A stretch of 12,346 nt of DNA, taken from the NCBI GenBank assembly GCA_963720785.1, contig CAVRGQ010000006.1:1-12346 (forward strand), read 5' to 3'. This DNA comes from CAVRGQ01 sp963720785 (GTDB taxonomy: Bacteria > Actinomycetota > Acidimicrobiia > IMCC26256 > DASPTH01). Shown here in pieces: positions 6,697 through 12,346 of the stretch; the first letter of the stretch is position 1; each line of letters starts with the position of its first letter. The position numbers were made by a program, and so were the translations under genes. The notes beneath the pieces are model-generated. The model was not told where the DNA came from and made no database searches. It saw nothing but the letters and a program-made list of their open reading frames with translations.

Positions 6697-8254
6697 TTAC
6701 TCCCATTCGATGGTGCCAGGTGGCTTGCTGGTGATGTCGTAGGCCACCCGGTTGATCCCGGGGACCTCGTTGATGATCCGCGACGCCATCCGCTCGAGCA
6801 CGTCGTAGGGGATGCGGGCCCAGTCGGCGGTCATCGCGTCGTCCGACGTGACCGCACGGATCACGACCGGGTACTCGTAGGTGCGGCCGTCGCCCATCAC
6901 GCCGACGGTGCGCACCGCGGGCAGCACGGCGAAGCTCTGCCAGATCTCGCGGTACAGGCCGGCGCGGCGGATCTCCTCCACCACGATGTGGTCGGCTTCT
7001 CGGAGGATCGCCAGGCGCTCCTCGGTGATGGTGCCGATGATGCGCACGGCCAACCCCGGACCGGGGAACGGCTGGCGCCACACGATCTCCTCGGGGAGAC
7101 CGAGCTCCTCGCCGACCGCGCGCACCTCGTCCTTGAACAGGTTGCGCAGCGGCTCGACGAGTTCGAAGTTCATGTCTTCGGGCAGGCCACCCACATTGTG
7201 GTGCGACTTGATGTTCGCGTTGTCGCCACCACCCGACTCGACGATGTCGGGGTAGAGCGTGCCCTGCACGAGGAAGCGCGCGTCGCTGAGCTCGGCGGCG
7301 GTCTCCTCGAAGACGCGGATGAAGGTCTCGCCGATGATCTTGCGCTTGCGCTCCGGGTCGGTGACGTCGGTGAGCGCACCGAGGAACCGGTCGGCGGCCT
7401 TCACGTGGATGAGGTCGACGTGGAACTGGCGGCGGAACGTCTCCTCCACCTGCTCGGCCTCGTCCTTGCGCATCATGCCGTGGTCGACGAACACGCAGGT
7501 GAGCTGGTCGCCCACCGCCTTGTGCACCAGCGCGGCGGCGACCGCGGAGTCGACGCCACCCGACAGGCCGCAGATCACGTGCCCCGAGCCGACCTGCGCG
7601 CGGATCTCGTCGATCGCGTGCTCGATGATCGACACGTTCGTCCACGTGGGGCGGCAGTCGGCGACATCGAAGAGGAAGCGCTCGATGACCTCCTGGCCGT
7701 GCTCGGTGTGCACCACCTCGGGGTGGAACTGCACGCCGTAGACCGCGCGCTCCTTGCACTCCAGCGCGGCGATCGGCGCGCCGGGGGTGGACGCGGTGAC
7801 GACGAAGCCCTCCGGCACACGGCTGATCGCGTCGCCGTGGCTCATCCACACGTTGGCGTTCGGCGCGAAGTCGGTGAGCAGCACGCTCGAGAGCGACGCG
7901 TCCGCGCGCCATCTCGGTGCGGCCGTACTCGCCGCCGCCGGTGCGCTGCACCTCGCCACCGAGCTGCTGCGCCACGAGCTGCGCGCCGTAACAGATGCCG
8001 AGGATCGGGACGCCGGCCTCGTAGATCGCCGGGTCGACCGAGGGCGCGTTGTCGACGTGCACCGACGCGGGACCGCCGGAGAAGATGATGCCCTTCGGCT
8101 TCTTCGCCAGCATCTCCGCGACCGGCATCGAGCGCGGCACGATCTCGGAGAAGACGCGCGCTTCACGCACGCGACGTGCGATCAGCTGTGCGTACTGGGC
8201 CCCGAAGTCGACGACGAGGACGAGGTCGTGCGGGTCGAGGTCAGGGACACTCAC
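6697..8254 (-). CDS. guaA: GMP synthase (glutamine-hydrolysing), one frameshift
   Basis: Converts XMP to GMP using ATP and glutamine, the last step of GMP synthesis. Residue numbers assume the frame is repaired. The class I glutamine amidotransferase domain (about 10-200) has VVDFGAQYAQLI, the nucleophile Cys88 in GICYGAQ, and His178/Glu180 in VQFHPE. The ATP pyrophosphatase domain has the PP-loop SGGVDS (232-237). The dimerisation domain ends with the typical TSKPPGTIEWE. Near 7900-7908 the frame breaks, and a missing GC pair within the run GCGCGCGG would restore MARADASLSSVLL. The repaired length is 519 residues, as expected, so I treat it as a sequence error. The start is GTG at 8254, 9 nt after the guaB3 stop, without a strong ribosome binding site, so translational coupling is likely. 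Confidence 0.95.
6700..6704 (-). promoter_or_regulatory. Ribosome binding site of fba
   Basis: GGGAG on the minus strand ends 8 nt before the ATG at 6691 and lies immediately before the guaA stop codon (TAA, 6697-6699). Its spacing decides between the two possible aldolase starts and implies coupling with guaA translation. Confidence 0.6.
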
Positions 8255-8263
8255 CGCTGCGGG

Positions 8264-9424
8264 TCACCGCCCCATGCCGACGTGCTGCGAGCGCTGGAGG
8301 ACCTTGCCCTCCGTCTGCAACGACGGGGCGACCATGACCTCGGCCTTCTGGAACTCCTTCAGCGTCTGGTAGCCGGTGGTGGCCATCGACGTGCGGAGTG
8401 CACCGAAGAGGTTGAGCGTGCCGTCGTTCTCGTGCGCCGGGCCGATCATGATCTCGGAGAGCGTGGCGCGACCACCCGCGTGCACGCGTGCACCGCGGGG
8501 CAGCGTGGGGTGGAAGGTGGCCATGCCCCAGTGGTACCCGTGGCCCGGCGCCTCGTGCGCGGCGGCGAGCGGCGAACCGATCATCACCGCGTCGGCACCA
8601 CAGGCGATCGCCTTGGCGATGTCGCCACCGGTGCGCATGCCGCCGTCGGCGATGACGTGCACGTACACGCCGGTCTCGTCGAGGTGACGGATGCGCGCGC
8701 CCGCGGCGTCGGCGATGGCGGTGGCCTGCGGCACACCGATGCCGAGCACGCCGCGGCTGGTGCAGGCGTGGCCGGGGCCGACGCCCACGAGCACGCCGAC
8801 GGCACCGGTGCGCATGAGGTGCAGCGCCGTGGAGTACGACGCGCAGCCACCGACGATCACCGGGATGTCGATCTCGCGGATGAACTTCTTCAGGTTGAGC
8901 GGCTCGACCGTCTTCGAGACGTGCTCGGCCGACACGACCGTGCCCTGGATCACGAGGATGTCGAGCTCGGCCTCGAGCACGTACTTCGCGTACTGCTCGA
9001 CGCGCTGCGGCGTGAGCGACGCGACCGACGTGACACCGCCCTCGTTGATCTCACGAATGCGCGGGACGATCAGCTCGGGCTTGATCGGCTCCTGGTAGAT
9101 CTCCTGCATCCGCCGCGTGGCCTTCTCGGGCGGCGTTTCGGCGATCTCCGCGAGGACCGACTCGGGGTCCTCGTAGCGGGTCCAGAGACCTTCGAGGTTG
9201 AGGCAACCGGCGCCGCCGAGGCGACCCATCGTGATCGCGGTCGCGGGCGACACGACACCGTCCATCGCGGAACCGATGACCGGCAGCTCGAAGCGATAGG
9301 CGTCGAGCTCCCAGGAGATGTCGATGTCCTCGGGGTCGCGGGTTCGCCTACTGGGGACGATCGCGATGTCGTCGAACCCGTACGCCCGACGACCGGACTT
9401 GCCGATCCCGATCTCGACTTCCAC
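8264..9424 (-). CDS. guaB3: GuaB3-family IMP dehydrogenase-related protein
   Basis: A 386-residue (beta/alpha)8 protein of the IMP dehydrogenase/GMP reductase superfamily, of the actinobacterial GuaB3 type. It lacks the CBS pair found in GuaB, which accounts for its shorter length. Motifs are DDIAIVPS near the N-terminus, the catalytic-loop GVGPGHACTSRGVLGIG with Cys221, and the phosphate-binding IADGGMRTGGD (258-268). Its position directly before guaA supports a role in guanine nucleotide supply, but family knowledge is mixed on whether GuaB3 oxidises IMP or works as a GMP reductase-like enzyme; this cannot be settled from sequence. A perfect AGGAGG lies 6 nt before the GTG start. The frame is intact. 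Confidence 0.92.
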   Translation of the reverse strand: MEVEIGIGKSGRRAYGFDDIAIVPSRRTRDPEDIDISWELDAYRFELPVIGSAMDGVVSPATAITMGRLGGAGCLNLEGLWTRYEDPESVLAEIAETPPEKATRRMQEIYQEPIKPELIVPRIREINEGGVTSVASLTPQRVEQYAKYVLEAELDILVIQGTVVSAEHVSKTVEPLNLKKFIREIDIPVIVGGCASYSTALHLMRTGAVGVLVGVGPGHACTSRGVLGIGVPQATAIADAAGARIRHLDETGVYVHVIADGGMRTGGDIAKAIACGADAVMIGSPLAAAHEAPGHGYHWGMATFHPTLPRGARVHAGGRATLSEIMIGPAHENDGTLNLFGALRTSMATTGYQTLKEFQKAEVMVAPSLQTEGKVLQRSQHVGMGR

Positions 9425-9430
9425 CCGTGA

Positions 9431-9436
9431 CCTCCT
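9431..9436 (-). promoter_or_regulatory. Ribosome binding site of guaB3
   Basis: AGGAGG on the minus strand, 6 nt before the GTG start at 9424. It is the best-matched Shine-Dalgarno site among the genes on this side of the window, and suggests guaB3 is translated independently of the upstream Nudix gene, whose repaired stop lies only 29 nt away. Confidence 0.8.
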
Positions 9437-9453
9437 GGGGGAGAGTGAAGAGA

Positions 9454-10255
9454 TCAGGTTACCTCTCGGGGCCTTCCCCCGTCTCTCTCAGGCCGCCTTC
9501 CGGGGCAGGTTCTCCCGCGCCAGACGTTGCCGAGCGGTGGCTCCTGCCAGTCACCGGGGCCACTGGTGCCCGTGAGGTGGGCGAGGAAGCCGGTGAGGAT
9601 GCGCGCGGGTCGCGCCCCAGACCGTCTCGCCGATGAGCTCGTAGAACTGCATCGATCGTTCGTGGCCCGACGAGTCCCACGTCCACCACTCCTCGCGGAA
9701 CACCTCGTCGGAGAGGAGCTCGGAGATCGCCACGTCGAAGACGCTCGCGACCTCCCACTCGTGCGGGGTCAGGTCGGGGATGCCTTCGACCACGCCGACG
9801 AACGGCTCGATCGAGAACTGGCCGAGGACGGTGCCGAGCGGATGGAGCGCGCCGACGATCTCGACCGACGCGGGATCGAGGCCGATCTCCTCCTGCGCCT
9901 CCCGGAGCGCGGCGTCGATCGGGGTGCCGTCGAGGGCCGGGTCGAACTTGCCGCCGGGGAAGGCGATCTGCCCGGGGTGGTTGGGCATCGACTCGGGCCG
10001 CTTGGTGAGCACAAGACGCGCCTCGCCGTCGCGCTCGAAGAGGGCCACCAGCACCGAGCTGGCGCGCCCGCCGCCGGGCGCGAGCGGGGGCGGCGGCGGG
10101 AGGTCGGCGCAGCGGGCCCGCACGTCGGCAAGGGAGAGCTGGCGCCGCTCGGCCGGGACCTCGGCCCAGGGGGCGGCGCCACCGACCCGCGTGCGCGGCG
10201 GTCGCGGGATGTGCTGGCGCCCGCCGCGCTGGCGGCGTGCGCTCGGTTCGGTCAT
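9454..10255 (-). CDS. NudL/CoA pyrophosphatase-like Nudix hydrolase, one frameshift
   Basis: A Nudix hydrolase of the CoA-diphosphatase (NudL, UPF0035) group. These cleave CoA or related nucleoside diphosphates linked to other groups. The family's extra motif LTKRPESMPNHPGQIAFPGG (83-102) precedes a Nudix box ending REAQEEIGL (118-126). The distance from the last Gly of the GG pair to REAQEE is two residues longer than the classic Nudix spacing. The N-terminal 60 residues are Arg/Pro-rich and probably unstructured. After GETVWGAT the frame breaks near 9607-9609. One extra C there would explain it, and the alternative frame continues as ARILTGFLAHLTG with a tail of about 35 residues to TGA 9454-9456, giving 266 residues. 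ETVWGATARIL is the conserved family ending, which supports this reading. It starts 13 nt after vapC in the same direction. Confidence 0.85.
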
Positions 10256-10268
10256 CGGGGTTCGGCGA

Positions 10269-10664
10269 TCACGCGCCGATCACCTCGATGTGACACCGTG
10301 GTCCGGACGCCCGTGCCAGCCGGGCATCGCCCGTGAGCAGCGTCGCCTCGAGCGCCTCGGCCAGCGCCACGTAGAGCGCGTCCCAGGATCGGACGCTGGC
10401 GCGCAACTCCCAGGCCCGCGCAAGCAGCGGACGGTGACCGACCCGCTCCCCGGGCCAATCGGCCAACTCGCTCACCGCGAGGGACGCCGCGGTCTCGTCG
10501 AGGCCACCAAGGAGATACTCGCGGCGGACGATGCCGAGCACCTCCGCATCGACCAGGTGGGGCGCACTGTGGTCCGGGTCCTGCTCCCAGCGGGTTCGGA
10601 CCGTTTCGGCGAGGCCGGTGCCGGCGACGACCTCGAAGAGGCATGAAGCGTCAATCACCAGCAT
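10269..10664 (-). CDS. vapC: VapC/FitB-type PIN-domain toxin
   Basis: A 131-residue PIN-domain ribonuclease, the toxin of a type II toxin-antitoxin pair. The four acidic active-site residues are in their usual places: Asp5 (VIDAS), Glu41 (VDAEV), Asp95 (SWDALYVALAE) and Asp113 (LLTGDARLA). These bind Mg2+ for RNA cleavage; the RNA target cannot be told from sequence. The start ATG at 10664 lies inside the 3' end of the antitoxin gene, with a 14-bp overlap, the usual coupling that ensures antitoxin is made first. All catalytic residues are present, so the toxin is likely active. Confidence 0.93.
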   Translation of the reverse strand: MLVIDASCLFEVVAGTGLAETVRTRWEQDPDHSAPHLVDAEVLGIVRREYLLGGLDETAASLAVSELADWPGERVGHRPLLARAWELRASVRSWDALYVALAEALEATLLTGDARLARASGPRCHIEVIGA

Positions 10665-10896
10665 CGGGCCACGGCCCCCGCTGTTCGTCGAGCGCCGCCA
10701 ACACCTCGGCGCGGGTGATGCCGGACGAATGACGACGGGTGCGTTCGAGCCACTCCGCCATCGACGGGCGCGACGCAAGCCGTGTCGCTTCACGGCGGAG
10801 CAGTTCGGGAACGGTGATGTCGGACTCCGCCGCTCGTCGGACGAGTGCGGCGTAGACGTCGTCGTCAAGATCGCGGATCTGGATCGTCTTGGGCAC
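10651..10896 (-). CDS. vapB: VapB/FitA-type ribbon-helix-helix antitoxin
   Basis: An 81-residue antitoxin. The N-terminal KTIQIRDLDDDVYAALVRRA is a FitA-like ribbon-helix-helix DNA-binding region, followed by ITVPELLRREATRLASRPS. The C-terminal half (about 45-81, from MAEWLERTRRH to WPDAGD) should wrap round the toxin. I chose the GTG at 10896 because it begins VPKTIQIR and lies 6 nt after a TACGAT -10 element. In-frame ATGs at 10911 and 10923 would fall inside the operator and add residues (MHSCMYDGP) unlike the family. It overlaps vapC by 14 bp, and the pair should repress their own promoter through the upstream dyad. Confidence 0.9.
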   Translation of the reverse strand: MPKTIQIRDLDDDVYAALVRRAAESDITVPELLRREATRLASRPSMAEWLERTRRHSSGITRAEVLAALDEQRGPWPDAGD

Positions 10897-10902
10897 AGGG
10901 CC

Positions 10903-10931
10903 ATCGTACATGCATGAATGCATGACGTCAT
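10903..10931 (-). promoter_or_regulatory. vapBC promoter
   Basis: On the minus strand, ATGACG (10926-10931; 4 of 6 match to TTGACA), a 17-nt spacer and TACGAT (10903-10908), then 6 nt to the GTG of vapB. The layout implies a leaderless mRNA. The promoter is covered almost entirely by the dyad operator. Confidence 0.6.
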
Positions 10932-10945
10932 GCGTTCCTGCATGT
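10908..10945. promoter_or_regulatory. 38-bp dyad operator of vapBC
   Basis: The two 19-base halves match as inverted repeats at 17 of 19 positions: ACATGCATGAATGCATGAC on the left, and ACATGCAGGAACGCATGAC when the right half is read on the other strand. The core GCATGACGTCATGC (10920-10933) is perfect. It covers the -35 and reaches the -10 of the vapBC promoter, as expected for autorepression by a VapB-VapC (FitAB-like) complex binding as paired ribbon-helix-helix dimers. Confidence 0.85.
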
Positions 10946-10961
10946 CACCTGCTCGCCGACA

Positions 10962-11008
10962 ACGAAGAAAGGCCCGGGGCGGTGCGTGTGCACCGGCCCC
11001 AGGGCCTT
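10962..11008 (-). terminator. Intrinsic terminator of groES
   Basis: Read on the minus strand after the groES stop, the arms AAGGCCC..GGGGC..GGTGC and GCACC GCCCC GGGCCTT form a long GC-rich stem with two single-base bulges and an ACAC loop. A T-rich tail follows (TTTCTTCGTT). This is the clearest intrinsic terminator in the window and separates groES from vapBC. Confidence 0.85.
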
Positions 11009-11025
11009 CTCGCAGAAGGGTGTTG

Positions 11026-11337
11026 CTACTTCTTCTTCCCGCCGGTCACGAGCTTGGCGAGAACATCACGGCTCGAGAGGACGAGGAGGTCCTCGCCGTC
11101 GACGGCGATCTCGGTGCCGCCGTACTTCGAGTAGAGGACGACGTCGCCGACGGCGAGGTCGACGGGGATCAGCTCGCCGGCGTCGGAGCGACGGCCGGGG
11201 CCCACGGCGAGGACTTCGCCCTGCTGGGGCTTTTCCTTCGCCGTGTCGGGGATGACGAGGCCACTGACGGTGGTCTCCTCGGCCTGACCGGGGCGAACGA
11301 CGATGCGATCCTCGAGCGGTTGCAGACTGCTGGCCAT
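11026..11337 (-). CDS. groES: Co-chaperonin GroES
   Basis: A 103-residue 10-kDa chaperonin subunit. Seven copies form the lid of the GroEL folding chamber. It begins SLQPLEDRIVVRP, has the mobile loop (about 17-32) with the GroEL-binding hydrophobic stretch GLVIP (26-30), the KPQQGEVLAVGPG turn, and the usual VLYSKYGGTEI. The end, LVTGGKKK, is more Lys-rich than usual. AGGAGG lies 10 nt before the ATG. It is controlled by a CIRCE operator upstream and closed by a strong terminator downstream. There is no groEL next to it; the following genes are vapBC, so groEL must lie elsewhere. Confidence 0.97.
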   Translation of the reverse strand: MASSLQPLEDRIVVRPGQAEETTVSGLVIPDTAKEKPQQGEVLAVGPGRRSDAGELIPVDLAVGDVVLYSKYGGTEIAVDGEDLLVLSSRDVLAKLVTGGKKK

Positions 11338-11379
11338 GTGTGCTGTGCCTCCTGGGAAGCAGATGTGGGTACGGCGATC

Positions 11380-11408
11380 GTTAGCACTCGGGGAAAGGGA
11401 GTGCTAAC
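11380..11408 (-). promoter_or_regulatory. CIRCE operator (HrcA binding site)
   Basis: TTAGCACTC (11381-11389), a 9-nt spacer and GAGTGCTAA (11399-11407) match the CIRCE consensus exactly, with one more G/C pair outside each arm. HrcA binds this repeat and represses chaperonin genes until heat stress. It lies just after the putative -10 of the groES promoter, within the 5' leader, a usual place. Confidence 0.97.
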
Positions 11409-11410
11409 CC

Positions 11411-11440
11411 AAGGTACCAGTCGCGATTCCGCCCGAGCAA
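11411..11440 (-). promoter_or_regulatory. Putative groES promoter
   Basis: On the minus strand, TTGCTC (11435-11440) and TACCTT (11411-11416) are 18 nt apart and lie just upstream of CIRCE, so transcription would start at or in the operator. The match to a vegetative promoter is moderate. Confidence 0.5.
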
Positions 11441-11460
11441 GCCTGGGCCGGATCCCCGCC

Positions 11461-11501
11461 CCCGGGCCGACCCCGGCTCGACCCCGGCCGGCCCGGGCCG
11501 A
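11461..11501. repeat. GC-rich intergenic repeat tract after the sugar dehydrogenase gene
   Basis: Nearly all G+C, with three spaced copies of GACCCCGG-like sequence (CGACCCCGG twice) and a perfect palindrome CGGCCCGGGCCG (11489-11500) directly after the stop codon of the dehydrogenase gene (minus strand). It could help termination of that gene, but no T tract follows. The rest of the gap to the groES promoter shows no other signal. Confidence 0.4.
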
Positions 11502-12346
11502 TCAGGCGGCGGCGATGCGGAAGATGCCGTCCGACAGGGAGAGCGTGAACAGCGTGCCGCCGTTCGACTGGCCGAAGCCCGAGATCGCCGAGCCCTCGGC
11601 GCCCACCTCGCGGATGGTGACCCCCTGCCGGGGATCCCCGGTGAGGACGCGGATCGTGCCGTCGCAGTTGTCGGTGTACAGGTAGTCGCCGGCGAGGGCG
11701 GGACTGCCCTTGCCCCGGTACACGAACCCGCCGATGACCGAGCACGCTCCCGTGCCGTGGGAGATCTCGTACACGGGCTCGGTGAGGCCGGCGGTGGCGC
11801 CGTCACGAAGTCGTGCGCGGCCTCGCGAAGGTTCCAGCCGAAGTTCAGGCCCTTCCCCGCGTCACGCCCGTTGGTCGCCGGCGCGAAGTCGACCTCCTCG
11901 TATGCGTTCTGGCCGACATCGCCGATCCAGAGGTCGCCGGTGTCCCGGTCGAACGAGAAACGCCACGGATTGCGCAGGCCGTACGCCCAGATCTCCGGCG
12001 CGTGCCCGCCTCGTCGACGAACGGGTTGTCCACGGGCACGGCGTACGGCTTCCCGCCCGGCGTGGTCGACGGCGCGATGCGCAGGATCTTCCCGAGGAGC
12101 GTCGCGCTGGCGAACTCGCCGTTGCCCCCGCTCTTGTGTCCGTCGCCCACGTCGCCGGCGCCACCGCCGTCGCCCATGCCGATGTAGAGGTACCCATCGG
12201 GACCGAACGCCAGCTGCCCCCCGTTGTGGTTCGGCTGCGGCTGGTCGATCGTGAGGATCGTGCGACGCGACCACGCGTCCCGTTGCGGCCCGCCATCGCG
12301 AACTGGTCGATCTGCGTGTCGCCGTCGCGGTCCGTGGAATCGAGGT
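11502..12346 (-). CDS. PQQ-type glucose/sorbosone dehydrogenase family protein (5' truncated, three frameshifts)
   Basis: The 3' portion of a six-bladed beta-propeller sugar dehydrogenase (GSDH family, soluble PQQ glucose/aldose dehydrogenase-like), usually exported to the cell surface or periplasm-like space. Order of motifs: DRDGDTQIDQF at the edge, then IDQPQPNHNGGQLAFGPDG and YLYIGMGDGGGAGD, then GKILRI, then EIWAYGLRNPWRFSFDRDTG followed by DLWIGDVGQNAYEEVD, then GLNFGWNLREA, and finally GGFVYRGKGSPALAGDYLYT and IRVLTGD. These motifs are characteristic of the family; the actual sugar is unknown. The frame breaks near 12280-12297, 12001-12003 and 11801-11804, each consistent with one lost base in a G/C stretch. 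The middle two repairs read EAGHAPEIWA and DFVTGATAGLTEP. The start lies beyond the window, so a signal peptide cannot be checked. Confidence 0.88.

Noticed and set aside
7754..9430. A 558-residue plus-strand open frame opposite guaA and guaB3
   Set aside because: Its composition (His/Arg/Asp/Gly-rich, no domain) is that of an antisense shadow of two well-recognised enzymes.
10768..10778. CGACGCAAG within vapB as a second copy of the intein palindrome
   Set aside because: Only 9 bases match one arm and no opposite arm is present, so it is probably chance.
1..12346. CRISPR array, tRNA, rRNA, insertion sequence or prophage gene
   Set aside because: No regular repeats with spacers, no tRNA cloverleaf or rRNA signature, and no transposase or integrase motif were seen on either strand.

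Overview
The window is a GC-rich (roughly two-thirds G+C) bacterial chromosome segment. It looks like an actinomycete, possibly of the Acidimicrobiia type. The basis is the strong G/C third-position bias, frequent GTG starts, probable leaderless promoters (TACNAT-N6-GTG), a GuaB3-type IMP dehydrogenase paralogue, an ECF41 sigma factor and HrcA/CIRCE control of groES. The order-level placement is inference. No phage, insertion sequence, CRISPR array, rRNA or tRNA was recognised.

Layout, left to right. (1) 1-488, plus strand: the 3' end of a probably exported beta-rich protein with two Cys-containing repeats. (2) 495-3526, minus strand: the DNA helicase PcrA/UvrD, interrupted in helicase motif III by a 229-residue intein. 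Inside the intein lies a 54-bp near-perfect palindrome that keeps the frame and encodes 18 residues. This nested arrangement (palindrome in intein in helicase) is the most unusual thing here. (3) 3593-4908, plus strand: a textbook ECF41 promoter (TGTCACA-N16-CGTC) driving an AhpD-like carboxymuconolactone decarboxylase gene and the overlapping ECF41 (SigJ-like) sigma factor gene. (4) 4920-10255, minus strand: a tightly spaced gene train in transcription order: NudL-like Nudix hydrolase, guaB3, guaA, class I fructose-bisphosphate aldolase, dtd and a small unknown protein. (5) 10269-10945, minus strand: a VapBC/FitAB-type toxin-antitoxin pair, with a 38-bp dyad operator over its promoter. (6) 10962-11440, minus strand: a self-contained groES unit with promoter, CIRCE operator and intrinsic terminator, and no groEL beside it. 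(7) 11502-12346, minus strand: the 3' part of a PQQ-type glucose/sorbosone dehydrogenase gene.

Five genes are broken by small frameshifts: gene 1 (two), pcrA (four), guaA (one), the Nudix gene (one) and the sugar dehydrogenase (three). Most are explained by one missing base in a G/C run, and restoring those bases gives full-length conserved proteins. I therefore read them as sequencing or consensus errors rather than gene decay, and give each such gene as one CDS across the breaks. Two essential or near-essential genes (pcrA, guaA) are among those affected, which supports that reading.

How the genes work together: the guaB3-guaA pair concerns GMP synthesis, fba central carbon metabolism and dtd translation quality control. 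The ECF41 sigma factor probably activates its own operon. vapBC probably represses itself through the dyad. groES is expected to be repressed by HrcA and released on heat stress.
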